Source: Sulfurimonas sp. (GTDB lineage: Bacteria; Campylobacterota; Campylobacteria; Campylobacterales; Sulfurimonadaceae). From it: 41,513 nucleotides of DNA. The position numbers were made by a program, and so were the translations under genes. The notes below the pieces were generated by a model. The model was not told the origin of the DNA, did no database searches, and saw only the letters and a program-made list of their open reading frames with translations. The stretch spans positions 1 through 41,513 of the forward strand of contig NZ_JABIOQ010000006.1 of assembly GCF_018698455.1 (NCBI RefSeq), written 5' to 3'. Positions 1 through 8,232 of this stretch are shown one piece after another. Within the stretch, counting starts at the first letter, position 1. Every line of letters begins with the position of its first letter.

Positions 1-182
1 ATAACTTCATCTGGTCCGAAGAAGAATTTTTCAAACTTATTTCCACTTGTAGGTGCAACTATAGCAGCTACTGATGGAGTTTTTCTTTGAATAGTGTAAT
101 CATAGTCTAACATTCTTTGGATAGCAGTTTTGTTGTTGTTCCAAAAAATTGCTTGTGTATCTTTAGTATATAATTTTTCCAT
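1..182 (-). CDS. aclA: ATP-citrate lyase, larger subunit AclA (N-terminal part only)
   Basis: Only the first 60 or so codons are in the window; the gene runs off the left edge. The start is the ATG at 182-180, with a GGAG-type ribosome site at 184-191. The peptide opens MEKLYTKDTQAIFWNN, followed by a 'VAPTSGN.FEKFFFGPDEV' segment typical of the subunit related to the C-terminal two thirds of animal ATP-citrate lyase. AclA with AclB splits citrate to acetyl-CoA and oxaloacetate using ATP and CoA, a key step of the reductive TCA cycle. It lies 14 bases behind aclB and is surely co-transcribed with it. Identity rests on the short N-terminus plus the neighbour. Confidence 0.85.
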   Translation of the reverse strand, partial: MEKLYTKDTQAIFWNNNKTAIQRMLDYDYTIQRKTPSVAAIVAPTSGNKFEKFFFGPDEV

Positions 183-196
183 ATTTTCTCCTTAGT

Positions 197-1531
197 CTAC
201 GCTAGTGCCATACGAACTATGTCAGTCACGTGTGTTTCTGGTCCATAAACTTCAATGTAAAGACCTAATTTATCTGCAGCTTCTTTGATATCTTTAAGAC
301 CTTTTTCATAGTTAGGTCCTCCACGACGAACGTAGATTTTAAGATCAACAGCTTTCATTTTCTCAGCATATATTTCAAATGCTTGAATGATACCTGTAAA
401 AGTTTTTGCTACATCAGTAAAGTTAGCAATGGCTCCACCGATAATCATAACTTTACCACGACCTTGAGGATCTTTTTCTCTAGTCATTAAATCAAGTAAT
501 GTTTCTGCATAAAACTTTGTTTCACCTGTAGTTGGACCACCAGAGTACTCACCATAGTTTGCAAGATCATCAATTCCAGCCATATCAGCGATAGTATCAG
601 CATAAACAACTGAAGCACCACCACCGGCAACCATAGTCCAAATTCTAGCTTCTGGTTTAAGTAAAGTAAGTTTAAGTGAAGCACCAGTTTTAGCATCAGC
701 TTCTTCAATAGCTTCAACTTCTGGAGATTTAGCTTCCATACCAAACGCAGTAGGATATTCAACATCACCCCACTCTTCTACCATCATGAATCCAGCAGTA
801 TCATCAAGTTTTGCAACCATATCAAGAAGTTCAACCTTAGTGTCTTGCATTACAAATGGGTTAATTTCAAGATATGCAAAGTTTAACTCACGGTATGCTT
901 TAAAGAAACCAATACAAAATTCAGCAAAGTTTGCTTTATCTTTATCAGCTACATCTTTAGGAACACTTGCTCTAATCTTTTTAGCAATTTCATCTTCTGT
1001 TGCAGTAATCGGGAATGCTACTTCAATAACTTTCTCATCCCAGTTCTCTTCAATAGCAATACCACCTTCTGCAGACATATAGATAACATCATCATCACCA
1101 ACACAAGTAGCAGAAACATAATACTCTTCAGCATCAGTATGTGGAGTAAACGGTTCAACAATAAAGTTAGTAAGTTTATCTACTGATGGTTCACCTGTAG
1201 GCTTGTCGCCATCAAATGAGAAATAAACACTCTGATTACCAGAAGCTTTTTCATCTATCCATGAAGCAGCTTTAGATAAAGACACATCACCTGGTTTTTT
1301 ATCTCTAAAAAGAACTAAGTCATTCATGCCGCGTTTACCAAATAACATATCTGGTTTTGCAACTAACTTTTTATCTTTAATCCAAGATGCAGTTTTTGCA
1401 GCCTCTTTAAGTTCTGATCCATTTTGAACCATTACTGTTTCATATGCATAAGTAAAGTCTGGAAAGTATTTATCCCAATGTTTTGCTAAGATAGACTTAG
1501 CATCATATTCGCGTATCGCTTTTTGAGCCAT
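197..1531 (-). CDS. aclB: ATP-citrate lyase, smaller ATP-grasp subunit AclB
   Basis: This 444-residue protein corresponds to the N-terminal part of animal ATP-citrate lyase. It has an ATP-grasp, succinyl-CoA-synthetase-beta-like first part (MAQKAIREYDAKSILAKHW) and a Gly-rich citrate-binding part (WTMVAGGGASVVYADTIAD, then YGEYSGGPTTGET). It phosphorylates and activates citrate in the cytoplasm, together with AclA. Its presence marks autotrophic carbon fixation by the reductive TCA cycle, which in Campylobacterota is typical of Sulfurimonas-like organisms. The start ATG is at 1531, preceded by an AGGGAA ribosome site. It is first of an aclBA pair; the 89 bases upstream are AT-rich and could hold its own promoter, but I see no strong consensus. 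Confidence 0.95.
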   Translation of the reverse strand: MAQKAIREYDAKSILAKHWDKYFPDFTYAYETVMVQNGSELKEAAKTASWIKDKKLVAKPDMLFGKRGMNDLVLFRDKKPGDVSLSKAASWIDEKASGNQSVYFSFDGDKPTGEPSVDKLTNFIVEPFTPHTDAEEYYVSATCVGDDDVIYMSAEGGIAIEENWDEKVIEVAFPITATEDEIAKKIRASVPKDVADKDKANFAEFCIGFFKAYRELNFAYLEINPFVMQDTKVELLDMVAKLDDTAGFMMVEEWGDVEYPTAFGMEAKSPEVEAIEEADAKTGASLKLTLLKPEARIWTMVAGGGASVVYADTIADMAGIDDLANYGEYSGGPTTGETKFYAETLLDLMTREKDPQGRGKVMIIGGAIANFTDVAKTFTGIIQAFEIYAEKMKAVDLKIYVRRGGPNYEKGLKDIKEAADKLGLYIEVYGPETHVTDIVRMALA

Positions 1532-1620
1532 GTGAAATTCCCTATTTTAATATTTGTACAGTATTTTAGCGTAAAGTTATTAATTTAATATGCTGTGTTT
1601 ATCTTTAGTATAAAAGTAGT

Positions 1621-2814
1621 TTATAGTGTGTTTATTTTTGTAACATTTGCTCTGTATAGAGTCTTATTTTTGTAACTTATTGTTACAAATGATGTATTGT
1701 TTTCGCTATTATTACTCTCTCTTAAAACATTTTTTTTGCAATAAGAGATATTATAAAATTTTAATCTTTTTTGCATATTCGCATTTGTTTCAACACAATT
1801 AATACCCTTTATTCTTAATTCACGAGATAAATCTTTTGCTACATGCATATTATAAGCAAAATGATTTTTGGGCTCATCTATAAAGTTATATAACTCCTTA
1901 TTGAAAGAAACAATAATTGAATTAAAAATTAAAATAACAAATGAACTCACAAAAATGAGTTTATATCCTTTTCTAAATATCTTTAGTCTTACTTTATATG
2001 AGCTAATAAAAGATTGTGCTACAAGAGGTAGTGATATAATTAAGTATGGTGCAAAATGTTCTATTGCAATTCTTTGTCTAAATGAAAGAGCTAATGAGAG
2101 AATAAGGCCAGTAACTGCTATGTACCAAATCAAATCTATCTTACCAGTCATATATCTTCTGTGAAGGATATAGCAGATATATATAAAAATGATTGGGCTA
2201 AATACAGCACTATATATACCGATCGTATCCAAAAAATGTCCGGTTGGTGAACCAGATGCACCAAAACCGTAGAGGTAGCTTGTAAGCGAATAAAGGAAGA
2301 TACTATATAGAACTAAATATTTTCTTTTTGCCAATATATAGTAAAAAAATAATCCTAAAAATAAATATGCAAACCCAATGTCAATTATTGAATAAACAAG
2401 GAGTAATATTATTATAAAAGGTTCTGGGAACTTTTGCTCTAAATATATAAAAAGGAGTAATCCAAAAATAACCATTCCTGCACTATTAATTACAATAGCA
2501 GAACTAACTACTCCCGGCAATAAGATAAATACTAAAACTAACCATATTCGATCTCGCCCTAGATTAATATATCTTTTTGAAATATCGTACATAAGTAAGA
2601 CACTCATCAAATGAAAAAATATCATTACAAAACGTAGACCAAAGTCATTTTGTCCAAATATATTTAAAGATTTTTGAACTAAAAACTGGAGAAATGAGAA
2701 ATCATCATATACCAGAGCAGCTTCATCGAAAGATATAGAAACATTATATGTTTGAAAGAAGAGTATACAAGCATCTACTCCTAATATAAGAAAGAAGATG
2801 TACCTATGTATCAT
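1621..2814 (-). CDS. Polytopic membrane protein, GT39/ArnT-like glycosyltransferase candidate
   Basis: The 397 residues contain about nine to ten hydrophobic segments, followed by a hydrophilic C-terminal tail of about 80 residues (roughly 315-397). The first loop after TM1 carries 'SISFDEAALVYDD', resembling the acidic loop motif of GT-C glycosyltransferases (GT39/ArnT/PMT type), which move sugars from polyprenyl phosphate to acceptors on the outer face of the inner membrane. The start overlaps the stop of trpG by 4 bases (ATGA), so the two are translationally linked, although no functional link is obvious. The substrate cannot be told. It is shorter than typical ArnT (about 550 residues). 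The assignment rests on topology and the loop motif. Confidence 0.6.
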   Translation of the reverse strand: MIHRYIFFLILGVDACILFFQTYNVSISFDEAALVYDDFSFLQFLVQKSLNIFGQNDFGLRFVMIFFHLMSVLLMYDISKRYINLGRDRIWLVLVFILLPGVVSSAIVINSAGMVIFGLLLFIYLEQKFPEPFIIILLLVYSIIDIGFAYLFLGLFFYYILAKRKYLVLYSIFLYSLTSYLYGFGASGSPTGHFLDTIGIYSAVFSPIIFIYICYILHRRYMTGKIDLIWYIAVTGLILSLALSFRQRIAIEHFAPYLIISLPLVAQSFISSYKVRLKIFRKGYKLIFVSSFVILIFNSIIVSFNKELYNFIDEPKNHFAYNMHVAKDLSRELRIKGINCVETNANMQKRLKFYNISYCKKNVLRESNNSENNTSFVTISYKNKTLYRANVTKINTL

Positions 2815-3380
2815 AACCGTAAAAAATTTCCAATTATTTTATGTCCATACTCACTCATTATTGATTCTGGATGAAACTGAACACCATAAATCTCTTTATC
2901 TTTAATCTTTAATGCCATTATTTCGTGATCATCTTCACTAAATGCAGTTACCTCTATCTCTTTAGGCAAATTAGCTTTATCTACTATCAAAGAATGGTAG
3001 CGCGTAGCAATAAATTCTTGTGGTAAATCCTTAAATAAATCACAACTAGCACTCTGTTTCATTAGAGATGTTTTTCCATGCATCATTTTTTCTGCACGTA
3101 CTACATCAGCACCAAACACTTGAGCTATACTTTGATGACCTAAGCAAATACCTAAAATAGGTAGTTTGTCTTCAAAGTACCTAATAACATCTAGAGTAAT
3201 TCCTGCTTCATCAGGAGAAGCAGGACCAGGAGATATTATTATTTTTTCAGGACAAAGTGCTTCTATTTCTTCTACACTCATCTCATCATTTCTAATTATT
3301 TTAAGATTAGCTCCTAGCTCTCGGCAGTACTGAACTATATTATAAGTAAAACTATCATAATTATCTATCATTAAAATCAA
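2811..3380 (-). CDS. trpG: Glutamine amidotransferase subunit of anthranilate / aminodeoxychorismate synthase (TrpG/PabA)
   Basis: This is a complete 189-residue class I glutamine amidotransferase. The nucleophile is Cys79 in GICLGHQ, and the His170/Glu172 pair sits in QFHPES. The N-terminus MILMIDNYDSFTYNIVQY and the oxyanion-loop SPGPASPDEAG are typical of TrpG and PabA. It supplies ammonia from glutamine to chorismate-using synthases for tryptophan or folate. No trpE or pabB is nearby, so it may serve both pathways, as reported for single-copy homologues in other bacteria. It lies 59 bases behind the permease gene and overlaps the next gene by 4 bases. Confidence 0.9.
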   Translation of the reverse strand: MILMIDNYDSFTYNIVQYCRELGANLKIIRNDEMSVEEIEALCPEKIIISPGPASPDEAGITLDVIRYFEDKLPILGICLGHQSIAQVFGADVVRAEKMMHGKTSLMKQSASCDLFKDLPQEFIATRYHSLIVDKANLPKEIEVTAFSEDDHEIMALKIKDKEIYGVQFHPESIMSEYGHKIIGNFLRL

Positions 3381-3439
3381 TTCTATTTTCCTCTATTCTT
3401 TATGTATAGAATTATATCTTTATTATCTTGTTAGAATTA

Positions 3440-4243
3440 TTAGATACTATTTTGAACCTTTTTTTTGTTTGTCAATTTTTGTAAATAATTTGATATATTA
3501 ATTAATGAAAATGTTACAAGAAAAATCATGAGTCCAGGAAAAAAGCTTACCCACCATGCTATTTCAATGACATCTTTTCCTCCACTTAAAATAGTTCCCC
3601 AACTCATCTGTGGAGAAACAATCCCCAAGCCTAAAAAGCTGAGTCCTGATTCTGCTAAGATGGCTCCTCCCACACCAAAAGTAAAGCTTACAAAATAAAT
3701 TGGAGCTAAAATTGGAGCATAATATTTCAATAATATTTTCAATTTATTTACCTTTGCTATATTCAAGATTTTAATATAAGGTTGAGAGCTCACTTTAAAG
3801 CTCTCAGATCTGATTAATCTAGCTGTTGTCATCCAACCTGTAACAGAAATTATAATGATTAGGACTAATATAGAAGCTGATATGTAACTCACTAAAGCTA
3901 AAAGCAAAAAGAATGTTGGAAAAGTTAAAAATAAATCTACTGTAATTATAAGTGCCTTGTCAACTTTTCCTCGAAAGTATCCAGCTGTTGACCCTACAAT
4001 AAGTCCTATGAAGGAGGCAATAAAAGCACTGCCAACACCAATAATTAAAGAAGTTTTTCCCCCTTCGATAAGACGAGCTAAAATATCTCGACCTAATCTA
4101 TCTGTTCCTAAAATATATTCTAATGAGGGAGGAATAAGTATAGCATCTTTGTGTAATGTTCCTGCATCATCAGCATATATAAAAACTCCAAAAAAAGAGA
4201 ATATAAAGATAAACGAAATAACAAATATACTGAATTTAGGCAT
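3440..4243 (-). CDS. ABC transporter permease, DppC/OppC type (peptide/nickel family)
   Basis: This 267-residue inner-membrane permease has an N-terminal membrane segment, then 'LGTDRLGRDILARLIEGGKTSLIIG', the classic start of the DppC/OppC transport domain, and later 'ESGLSFLGLGIVSPQMSWG', the EAA-loop region. Five to six membrane helices are visible. The family forms heterodimers with a DppB-type permease and uses DppD/DppF ATPases and a binding protein to import peptides, nickel or related solutes. None of those partners is here: the gene sits 5 bases behind flgK and ahead of trpG, so partners must be elsewhere. The substrate is unknown. Confidence 0.88.
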   Translation of the reverse strand: MPKFSIFVISFIFIFSFFGVFIYADDAGTLHKDAILIPPSLEYILGTDRLGRDILARLIEGGKTSLIIGVGSAFIASFIGLIVGSTAGYFRGKVDKALIITVDLFLTFPTFFLLLALVSYISASILVLIIIISVTGWMTTARLIRSESFKVSSQPYIKILNIAKVNKLKILLKYYAPILAPIYFVSFTFGVGGAILAESGLSFLGLGIVSPQMSWGTILSGGKDVIEIAWWVSFFPGLMIFLVTFSLINISNYLQKLTNKKKVQNSI

Positions 4244-4248
4244 AAAAA

Positions 4249-6111
4249 TTACTGTTTAATACCTAAGAGTGTTTGCATCATCTGATCTACTGTTGTAATA
4301 ATTTTAGCAGCTGCACCATATGATGTTTGATACTTAATAAGATTTGTCAATTCTTCGTCCATACTAACCTTAGATGTAGAGTCATATTCCATCTGTGTTG
4401 AATTAAATAGCGTTGAAACAGTTTCATTTCTAGTTATTGCCGAATTTGTTGAAATACCTACATAAGTTGCTGTAATATCATACATGCCGTATATCGTTGA
4501 ATCATATGATTTATCTGCTGCTTGAAAGCTATAAGTTTCAAACTGCTGCTGAACCATATCTAAAGCGACTCTATTATCCCCAATATTAGTAGAATATCCA
4601 GATCTAAGATCTGTTGGATTATTTCTTATATCAACTGCCAAATTCATATTTTTTGCACTATCTCCATCAAAAAACCTTCCTAGTCCAATAGCCCCTGCAA
4701 AATTACTCCCAGTTGCAAACTCGTTAGTTGTAAGATTATCTGCGACTGAAAATGTATACCCATTTGAAATAAATTCAGGCCTCATATTCATACTCAAGCT
4801 TTTTTCACCTGCTGCCGAAGGAGTATAACTAAACAATATAAAGTCATCTATATCATTGTTTGCCGAATTATCTGCATTATCATCTAAATTTGCTGCGATT
4901 TGGACTTCAATACTATTCATCGAAGTAAAGTCATCAATCTTAATATTTCTTTTGGCTACTTCATTTCCATCAATGTCATAAATTAAAATGTCAAAAGAAC
5001 CTTTATTAATGTTTAATCCAGATGTAATCAGAGCATCTCCTGCATTTACATCAATTACATTTGACTCCATCTTCCCAGTTGCATTCTGGGCATAAAGATT
5101 ATTTGTACCTTCTATCATACCTTGTGCAAGTGCATCTAATTGGCTAATTACATTTTGTAAGATTCCATCTGAAGGTACTCCACTTGTTGTGTCTATTGTA
5201 CCACCCCGTAAATCAAATATAGCACCAATCTTCCCGTCGCTAATAATTTCTTCTAGCGGAATCTTTTGTCCATCTTGTCTGTCATAAGAAACCTCATAAA
5301 AACCAGAGGGGTTCTCTTTGTTTGTGATAAAAAGAGGATGAAAACTACTTCCATCAACAATATTAAATCCATTTATGGAAAGAGTATAGCTCCCTTCGGT
5401 AGTATTCGAGTTACTATGTATATTCATATTTGCTGTAAGTTTAGAGTTCGTCACATCTGCACCAATCAGTTTTGAAAGGTTTCTTTCAATTACATTACGT
5501 TTATCTCTTAAATCATTAGCACTATATCCACTTGTAGTTTCAGAAACTTCTATCTGAATATTTAAACCAGCCAACTCTTCTGCTAATTCATTCACCTGAT
5601 TTACATTAACTACTAACTGCTCATTCATTTGCGACTGTAAGTTTTCAACAAGTTCAACAGTTTGTGAAATATGCTGGGAAAGTGTTTGAGTCTGCTCTAC
5701 TAAAGCTATTTTAATCGAATCATTTTCTGGATTATCTGCAAATGTTTGCCACATGCCATAGTATGTTGCCATATCAGATTTAATACCTACCCCATCTATT
5801 TCAGGAAAATAGGTAGAGAGTTGATCAAGAGTTTGTTGCTCAAAGTCGCTATACTCTTTATCTGCAGATACTGCTGAGTATCTATCAAAAACAAAATTAT
5901 CGAAAATTCTTTTTATGTCTTGAATTTCCACACCATTACCCACATTTCCTGCAGCTAAAGGAATCGGAGTAGCGGATGTTGAAACTACTCTTTGTCTTGT
6001 ATAACCTTCTGTTTCAGCATTAGCTATATTATGACCTGTTGTACTTATTCCAACCTGTGCCGCATTTAAAGCACTATACCCTATGCCTAATGTACTAAAT
6101 ATAGAAGACAT
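4249..6111 (-). CDS. flgK: Flagellar hook-associated protein 1, FlgK
   Basis: This 620-residue protein forms the first hook-filament junction ring. The N-terminus (MSSIFSTLGIGYSALNAAQVGISTTGHNIANAETEGYTRQRV) carries the flagellar rod/hook ANTGY-like motif and coiled-coil heptads; the C-terminus (EELTNLIKYQTSYGAAAKIITTVDQMMQTLLGIKQ) is the matching helical D0 part. The variable middle, about residues 250-480, is rich in Asn, Asp and Ser, as expected of a surface domain. It is the last flagellar gene of the flgI-flgJ-flgM-flgN-flgK run and starts 1 base after the FlgN-like gene, its likely export chaperone. Confidence 0.95.
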   Translation of the reverse strand: MSSIFSTLGIGYSALNAAQVGISTTGHNIANAETEGYTRQRVVSTSATPIPLAAGNVGNGVEIQDIKRIFDNFVFDRYSAVSADKEYSDFEQQTLDQLSTYFPEIDGVGIKSDMATYYGMWQTFADNPENDSIKIALVEQTQTLSQHISQTVELVENLQSQMNEQLVVNVNQVNELAEELAGLNIQIEVSETTSGYSANDLRDKRNVIERNLSKLIGADVTNSKLTANMNIHSNSNTTEGSYTLSINGFNIVDGSSFHPLFITNKENPSGFYEVSYDRQDGQKIPLEEIISDGKIGAIFDLRGGTIDTTSGVPSDGILQNVISQLDALAQGMIEGTNNLYAQNATGKMESNVIDVNAGDALITSGLNINKGSFDILIYDIDGNEVAKRNIKIDDFTSMNSIEVQIAANLDDNADNSANNDIDDFILFSYTPSAAGEKSLSMNMRPEFISNGYTFSVADNLTTNEFATGSNFAGAIGLGRFFDGDSAKNMNLAVDIRNNPTDLRSGYSTNIGDNRVALDMVQQQFETYSFQAADKSYDSTIYGMYDITATYVGISTNSAITRNETVSTLFNSTQMEYDSTSKVSMDEELTNLIKYQTSYGAAAKIITTVDQMMQTLLGIKQ

Positions 6112-6112
6112 C

Positions 6113-6541
6113 TTATACCCTAACTTCTAATATTGTTGGATTTTTTGATGCAGTTTTTGTATAGCCTTGCATCTCTGTAGGAATAAGTCTTTCTAGGAAA
6201 GTATTGTATAAATTGCTTACAACGAGTACTTGTTTAGCATATTTTTTGTTTACATCTCTAAGTGTAGCAAGTTCTATTTTAAGTTCATCTAGAAGTTTAT
6301 GTTGTTCTTGATTAATTAGGTTTGTCAGTTCTACACCTGAATTATTTGTCATTAAAGATGATATTTCGTGATCAATTATTGCTTTTTTTGCTTCAAAACT
6401 TTTAAGTTTTTCTTCTTTTAAAGATAGTCTTTGGAACTGTGCATCATGTTTTGCAACTTTGATGTCTTCCATGTCAGACTCTGTAATTTTAATTATATCC
6501 CTTAAATCATTTAAGGCATTTTGTAAATGATGAGATAACAT
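6113..6541 (-). CDS. flgN: FlgN-like flagellar export chaperone
   Basis: This 142-residue, almost wholly alpha-helical, charged protein starts MLSHHLQNALNDLRDIIKIT and has long coiled-coil stretches at about 15-70 and 75-115. That is the size and style of FlgN, which holds FlgK and FlgL soluble and feeds them to the flagellar secretion gate. Its place between flgM and flgK matches the gene in this position in Campylobacter. FlgN is poorly conserved in sequence, so the call is based mainly on context, size and helical pattern. Confidence 0.75.
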   Translation of the reverse strand: MLSHHLQNALNDLRDIIKITESDMEDIKVAKHDAQFQRLSLKEEKLKSFEAKKAIIDHEISSLMTNNSGVELTNLINQEQHKLLDELKIELATLRDVNKKYAKQVLVVSNLYNTFLERLIPTEMQGYTKTASKNPTILEVRV

Positions 6542-6567
6542 AATTTACTCCTGTTGATTACTTAGTT

Positions 6568-6771
6568 TTAAAGTAACTCGTCCGCTATCTTTTGAGATAA
6601 TACATCTAAGTTAACTTTATACTCTCCAGAGTTTATCGACTCTTTGAGTTTTTCAACACCACTCATATCATCCTGCTTTGTAGCTACGACATCTTGTTTT
6701 GTTGTATTTGAGTCATTCATCTTACTTGCATAAGCCGACTGTACCGCTGCACTATTGAGATTTGAAATCAT
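6568..6771 (-). CDS. flgM: Anti-sigma-28 factor FlgM
   Basis: This 67-residue protein starts MISNLNSAAVQSAYASK. The C-terminal half 'DMSGVEKLKESINSGEYKVNLDVLSQKIADELL' is the usual FlgM signature of helices that wrap FliA (sigma-28). The N-terminal half is low in complexity and presumably disordered. FlgM blocks sigma-28 until it is secreted through the finished hook. It is shorter than enterobacterial FlgM (97 residues), as is usual in Campylobacterota. A sigma-28 type promoter lies just upstream at 6814-6840, which would give the expected autoregulatory loop. Confidence 0.9.
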   Translation of the reverse strand: MISNLNSAAVQSAYASKMNDSNTTKQDVVATKQDDMSGVEKLKESINSGEYKVNLDVLSQKIADELL

Positions 6772-6813
6772 AATCTATCCTTTAACATTTTCTTGGTTTT
6801 TTTATATATAACT

Positions 6814-6840
6814 ATATCGACAAAGGATAGATATTCTTTA
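6814..6840 (-). promoter_or_regulatory. Sigma-28 (FliA) type promoter for flgM-flgN-flgK
   Basis: On the minus strand TAAA (6840-6837) is separated by exactly 17 bases from CGATAT (6819-6814). This equals the spacing in the FliA consensus TAAAGTTT-N11-GCCGATAA. It lies 43 bases before the flgM ATG and just after the flgJ stop. A match of motif and spacing in this position is strong, but no transcript start was measured. Confidence 0.75.
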
Positions 6841-6848
6841 GTGTTTTA

Positions 6849-7142
6849 TCAATTTTTTCTACTAAGATATTCATATAACATCTGTGAAAATCCAAAGCCT
6901 CCTGCACTTGCACGCGAGAGTTCATCTCTGTACATTGACTTATAGATTTTATCACCAGGATCGTTCTCTTGAGAAAATATATTTTTTTCATCTTTGGCTG
7001 CGTTATCCATAAGCATTTTAATGATAACAGCCTCAAAAGCATCAGTTTGATCTCGTAGTTCTTTATCTTCAACATTCTTATTTATTGCTGGAACACTGTT
7101 TTGCTGTGAAAGTATTTGCGAAGTATTTATTGGATAGCTCAT
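6849..7142 (-). CDS. flgJ: Flagellar rod-binding protein FlgJ, rod-cap domain only
   Basis: The 97 residues cover the N-terminal rod-binding (Rod-binding/FlgJ_N) domain: 'DQTDAFEAVIIKMLMDNAAKDE' followed by 'IYKSMYRDELSRASAGGFGFSQMLYEYLSRKN' matches the usual 'F.s.Fl..ml...l...gglGlad.ly.ql' pattern. The C-terminal muramidase domain found in gammaproteobacterial FlgJ is absent, as in other Campylobacterota, so a separate peptidoglycan hydrolase must open the wall for the rod. It overlaps the flgI stop by one base, showing translational coupling. Confidence 0.9.
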   Translation of the reverse strand: MSYPINTSQILSQQNSVPAINKNVEDKELRDQTDAFEAVIIKMLMDNAAKDEKNIFSQENDPGDKIYKSMYRDELSRASAGGFGFSQMLYEYLSRKN

Positions 7143-8188
7143 TAAATCACCTTTAAGTCTGCAGATATACTACCTGCTGTTTTCATAGCTTCTAATATCG
7201 CAATGATATCTTTAGGTGTAGACCCTAGCTTTTGAAGAGAGCGGACTAAGTTTGCAACTGTAGTCGTTCCTTCTTTTGTATACACTTCATTTTGGTTCAG
7301 TCCTATTACAAGGTTTTCATCGACTTCCATTGCTCCATCAGGAGATATAACACTTTTTTGTTCAACTATTTTAATTGTGATATCACCATGCGTGATAATA
7401 ATTGGCTTTAGTGTTATATCAACACCTGCAACGATCGTACCCGTTCTTTCATTAATAATAATTCTGTTTTTAGTCGTATAGTCCATATCAATTTCTTGAA
7501 CCTCTGCCAAAAACTCTATCATAGAACGATTCTCTGGGCGTTTTAGTTTTATACTTCTAGAGTCCATTGCAACAGCTATTTGTGTATTATAAAAACTATT
7601 CACAGCCTTTTGTACTGCCACCGCGTTTTTAAAGTCTGACTCTTTTAAAGAGAGTGTTGCATACTCTTGGTGAAATAGATCTATATTTATTTCACGTTCT
7701 ATAAAACCACCATCGAAAACCATACCCGCTGTAGGGTGTGACTCTGCACCCGATCCTCTTAGATTTCTTCCACCTATACTTACTGAACCTTGTGCTAATG
7801 CATAAATCTTCCCATCAACCCCTTTAAGAGGAGTCATAAGAAGTGTTCCGCCTTCTAGAGATTTAGCATCACCAATTGAGGAAACATTTACACTAAACTT
7901 ATCACCCTGTCTCGCAAAAGGTTTTATTGTAGCTGTTACAACCACTGCTGCAACATTTTTAGATTTTATGTCTATGGGATTCATATCTATATTCATTGCT
8001 TTGAGCATATTTGAAATAGATTGGAGGGTAAATTTTGAAGTTGTCCCATCACCAGTCTTTTTAAGACCGACAACAAGAGAATAACCAATAATCTGATTTT
8101 CTCGAACACCAATGATATTTGATATATCATTAATCTTTGTCGCGTTGAGAGTACTAAGAAGAAGTATAAAAAGGATAAAGAGTTTCAT
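7142..8188 (-). CDS. flgI: Flagellar P-ring protein FlgI
   Basis: This 348-residue secreted protein forms the P-ring around the flagellar rod in the periplasm. The N-terminal signal peptide is MKLFILFILLLSTLNA (cut near residue 16). Motifs include 'DISNIIGVRENQIIGYSLVVGLKKTGD', 'GTLLMTPLKGVDGKIYALAQG' and the C-terminal 'TTVANLVRSLQKLGSTPKDIIAILEAMKTAGSISADL', all typical of FlgI. It is first in the flagellar run and has a sigma-54 type promoter directly upstream (8216-8230). Confidence 0.96.
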   Translation of the reverse strand: MKLFILFILLLSTLNATKINDISNIIGVRENQIIGYSLVVGLKKTGDGTTSKFTLQSISNMLKAMNIDMNPIDIKSKNVAAVVVTATIKPFARQGDKFSVNVSSIGDAKSLEGGTLLMTPLKGVDGKIYALAQGSVSIGGRNLRGSGAESHPTAGMVFDGGFIEREINIDLFHQEYATLSLKESDFKNAVAVQKAVNSFYNTQIAVAMDSRSIKLKRPENRSMIEFLAEVQEIDMDYTTKNRIIINERTGTIVAGVDITLKPIIITHGDITIKIVEQKSVISPDGAMEVDENLVIGLNQNEVYTKEGTTTVANLVRSLQKLGSTPKDIIAILEAMKTAGSISADLKVI

Positions 8189-8215
8189 TAAATTCCTTGC
8201 ATTTACAAGAAAAAA

Positions 8216-8230
8216 GCAATTACTATTCCA
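8216..8230 (-). promoter_or_regulatory. Sigma-54 (RpoN) type promoter for flgI
   Basis: The minus strand reads TGGAATAGTAATTGC. The invariant GG and GC are exactly 10 bases apart, and TTGC matches the -12 element; the -24 element TGGAAT fits TGGCAC at four of six bases. The predicted start is about 12 bases further, leaving a short leader with an AAGGA ribosome site before the ATG at 8188. In Campylobacter and Helicobacter rod/hook genes of this class are RpoN/FlgR-dependent, which supports the call. It lies in the 44-base gap behind rsmD. Confidence 0.7.
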
Positions 8231-8232
8231 CT

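Noticed and set aside
786-1082. 98-codon plus-strand open frame inside aclB
   Set aside because: It is antisense to the conserved AclB coding region, has no family features, and arises from codon bias of the true gene.
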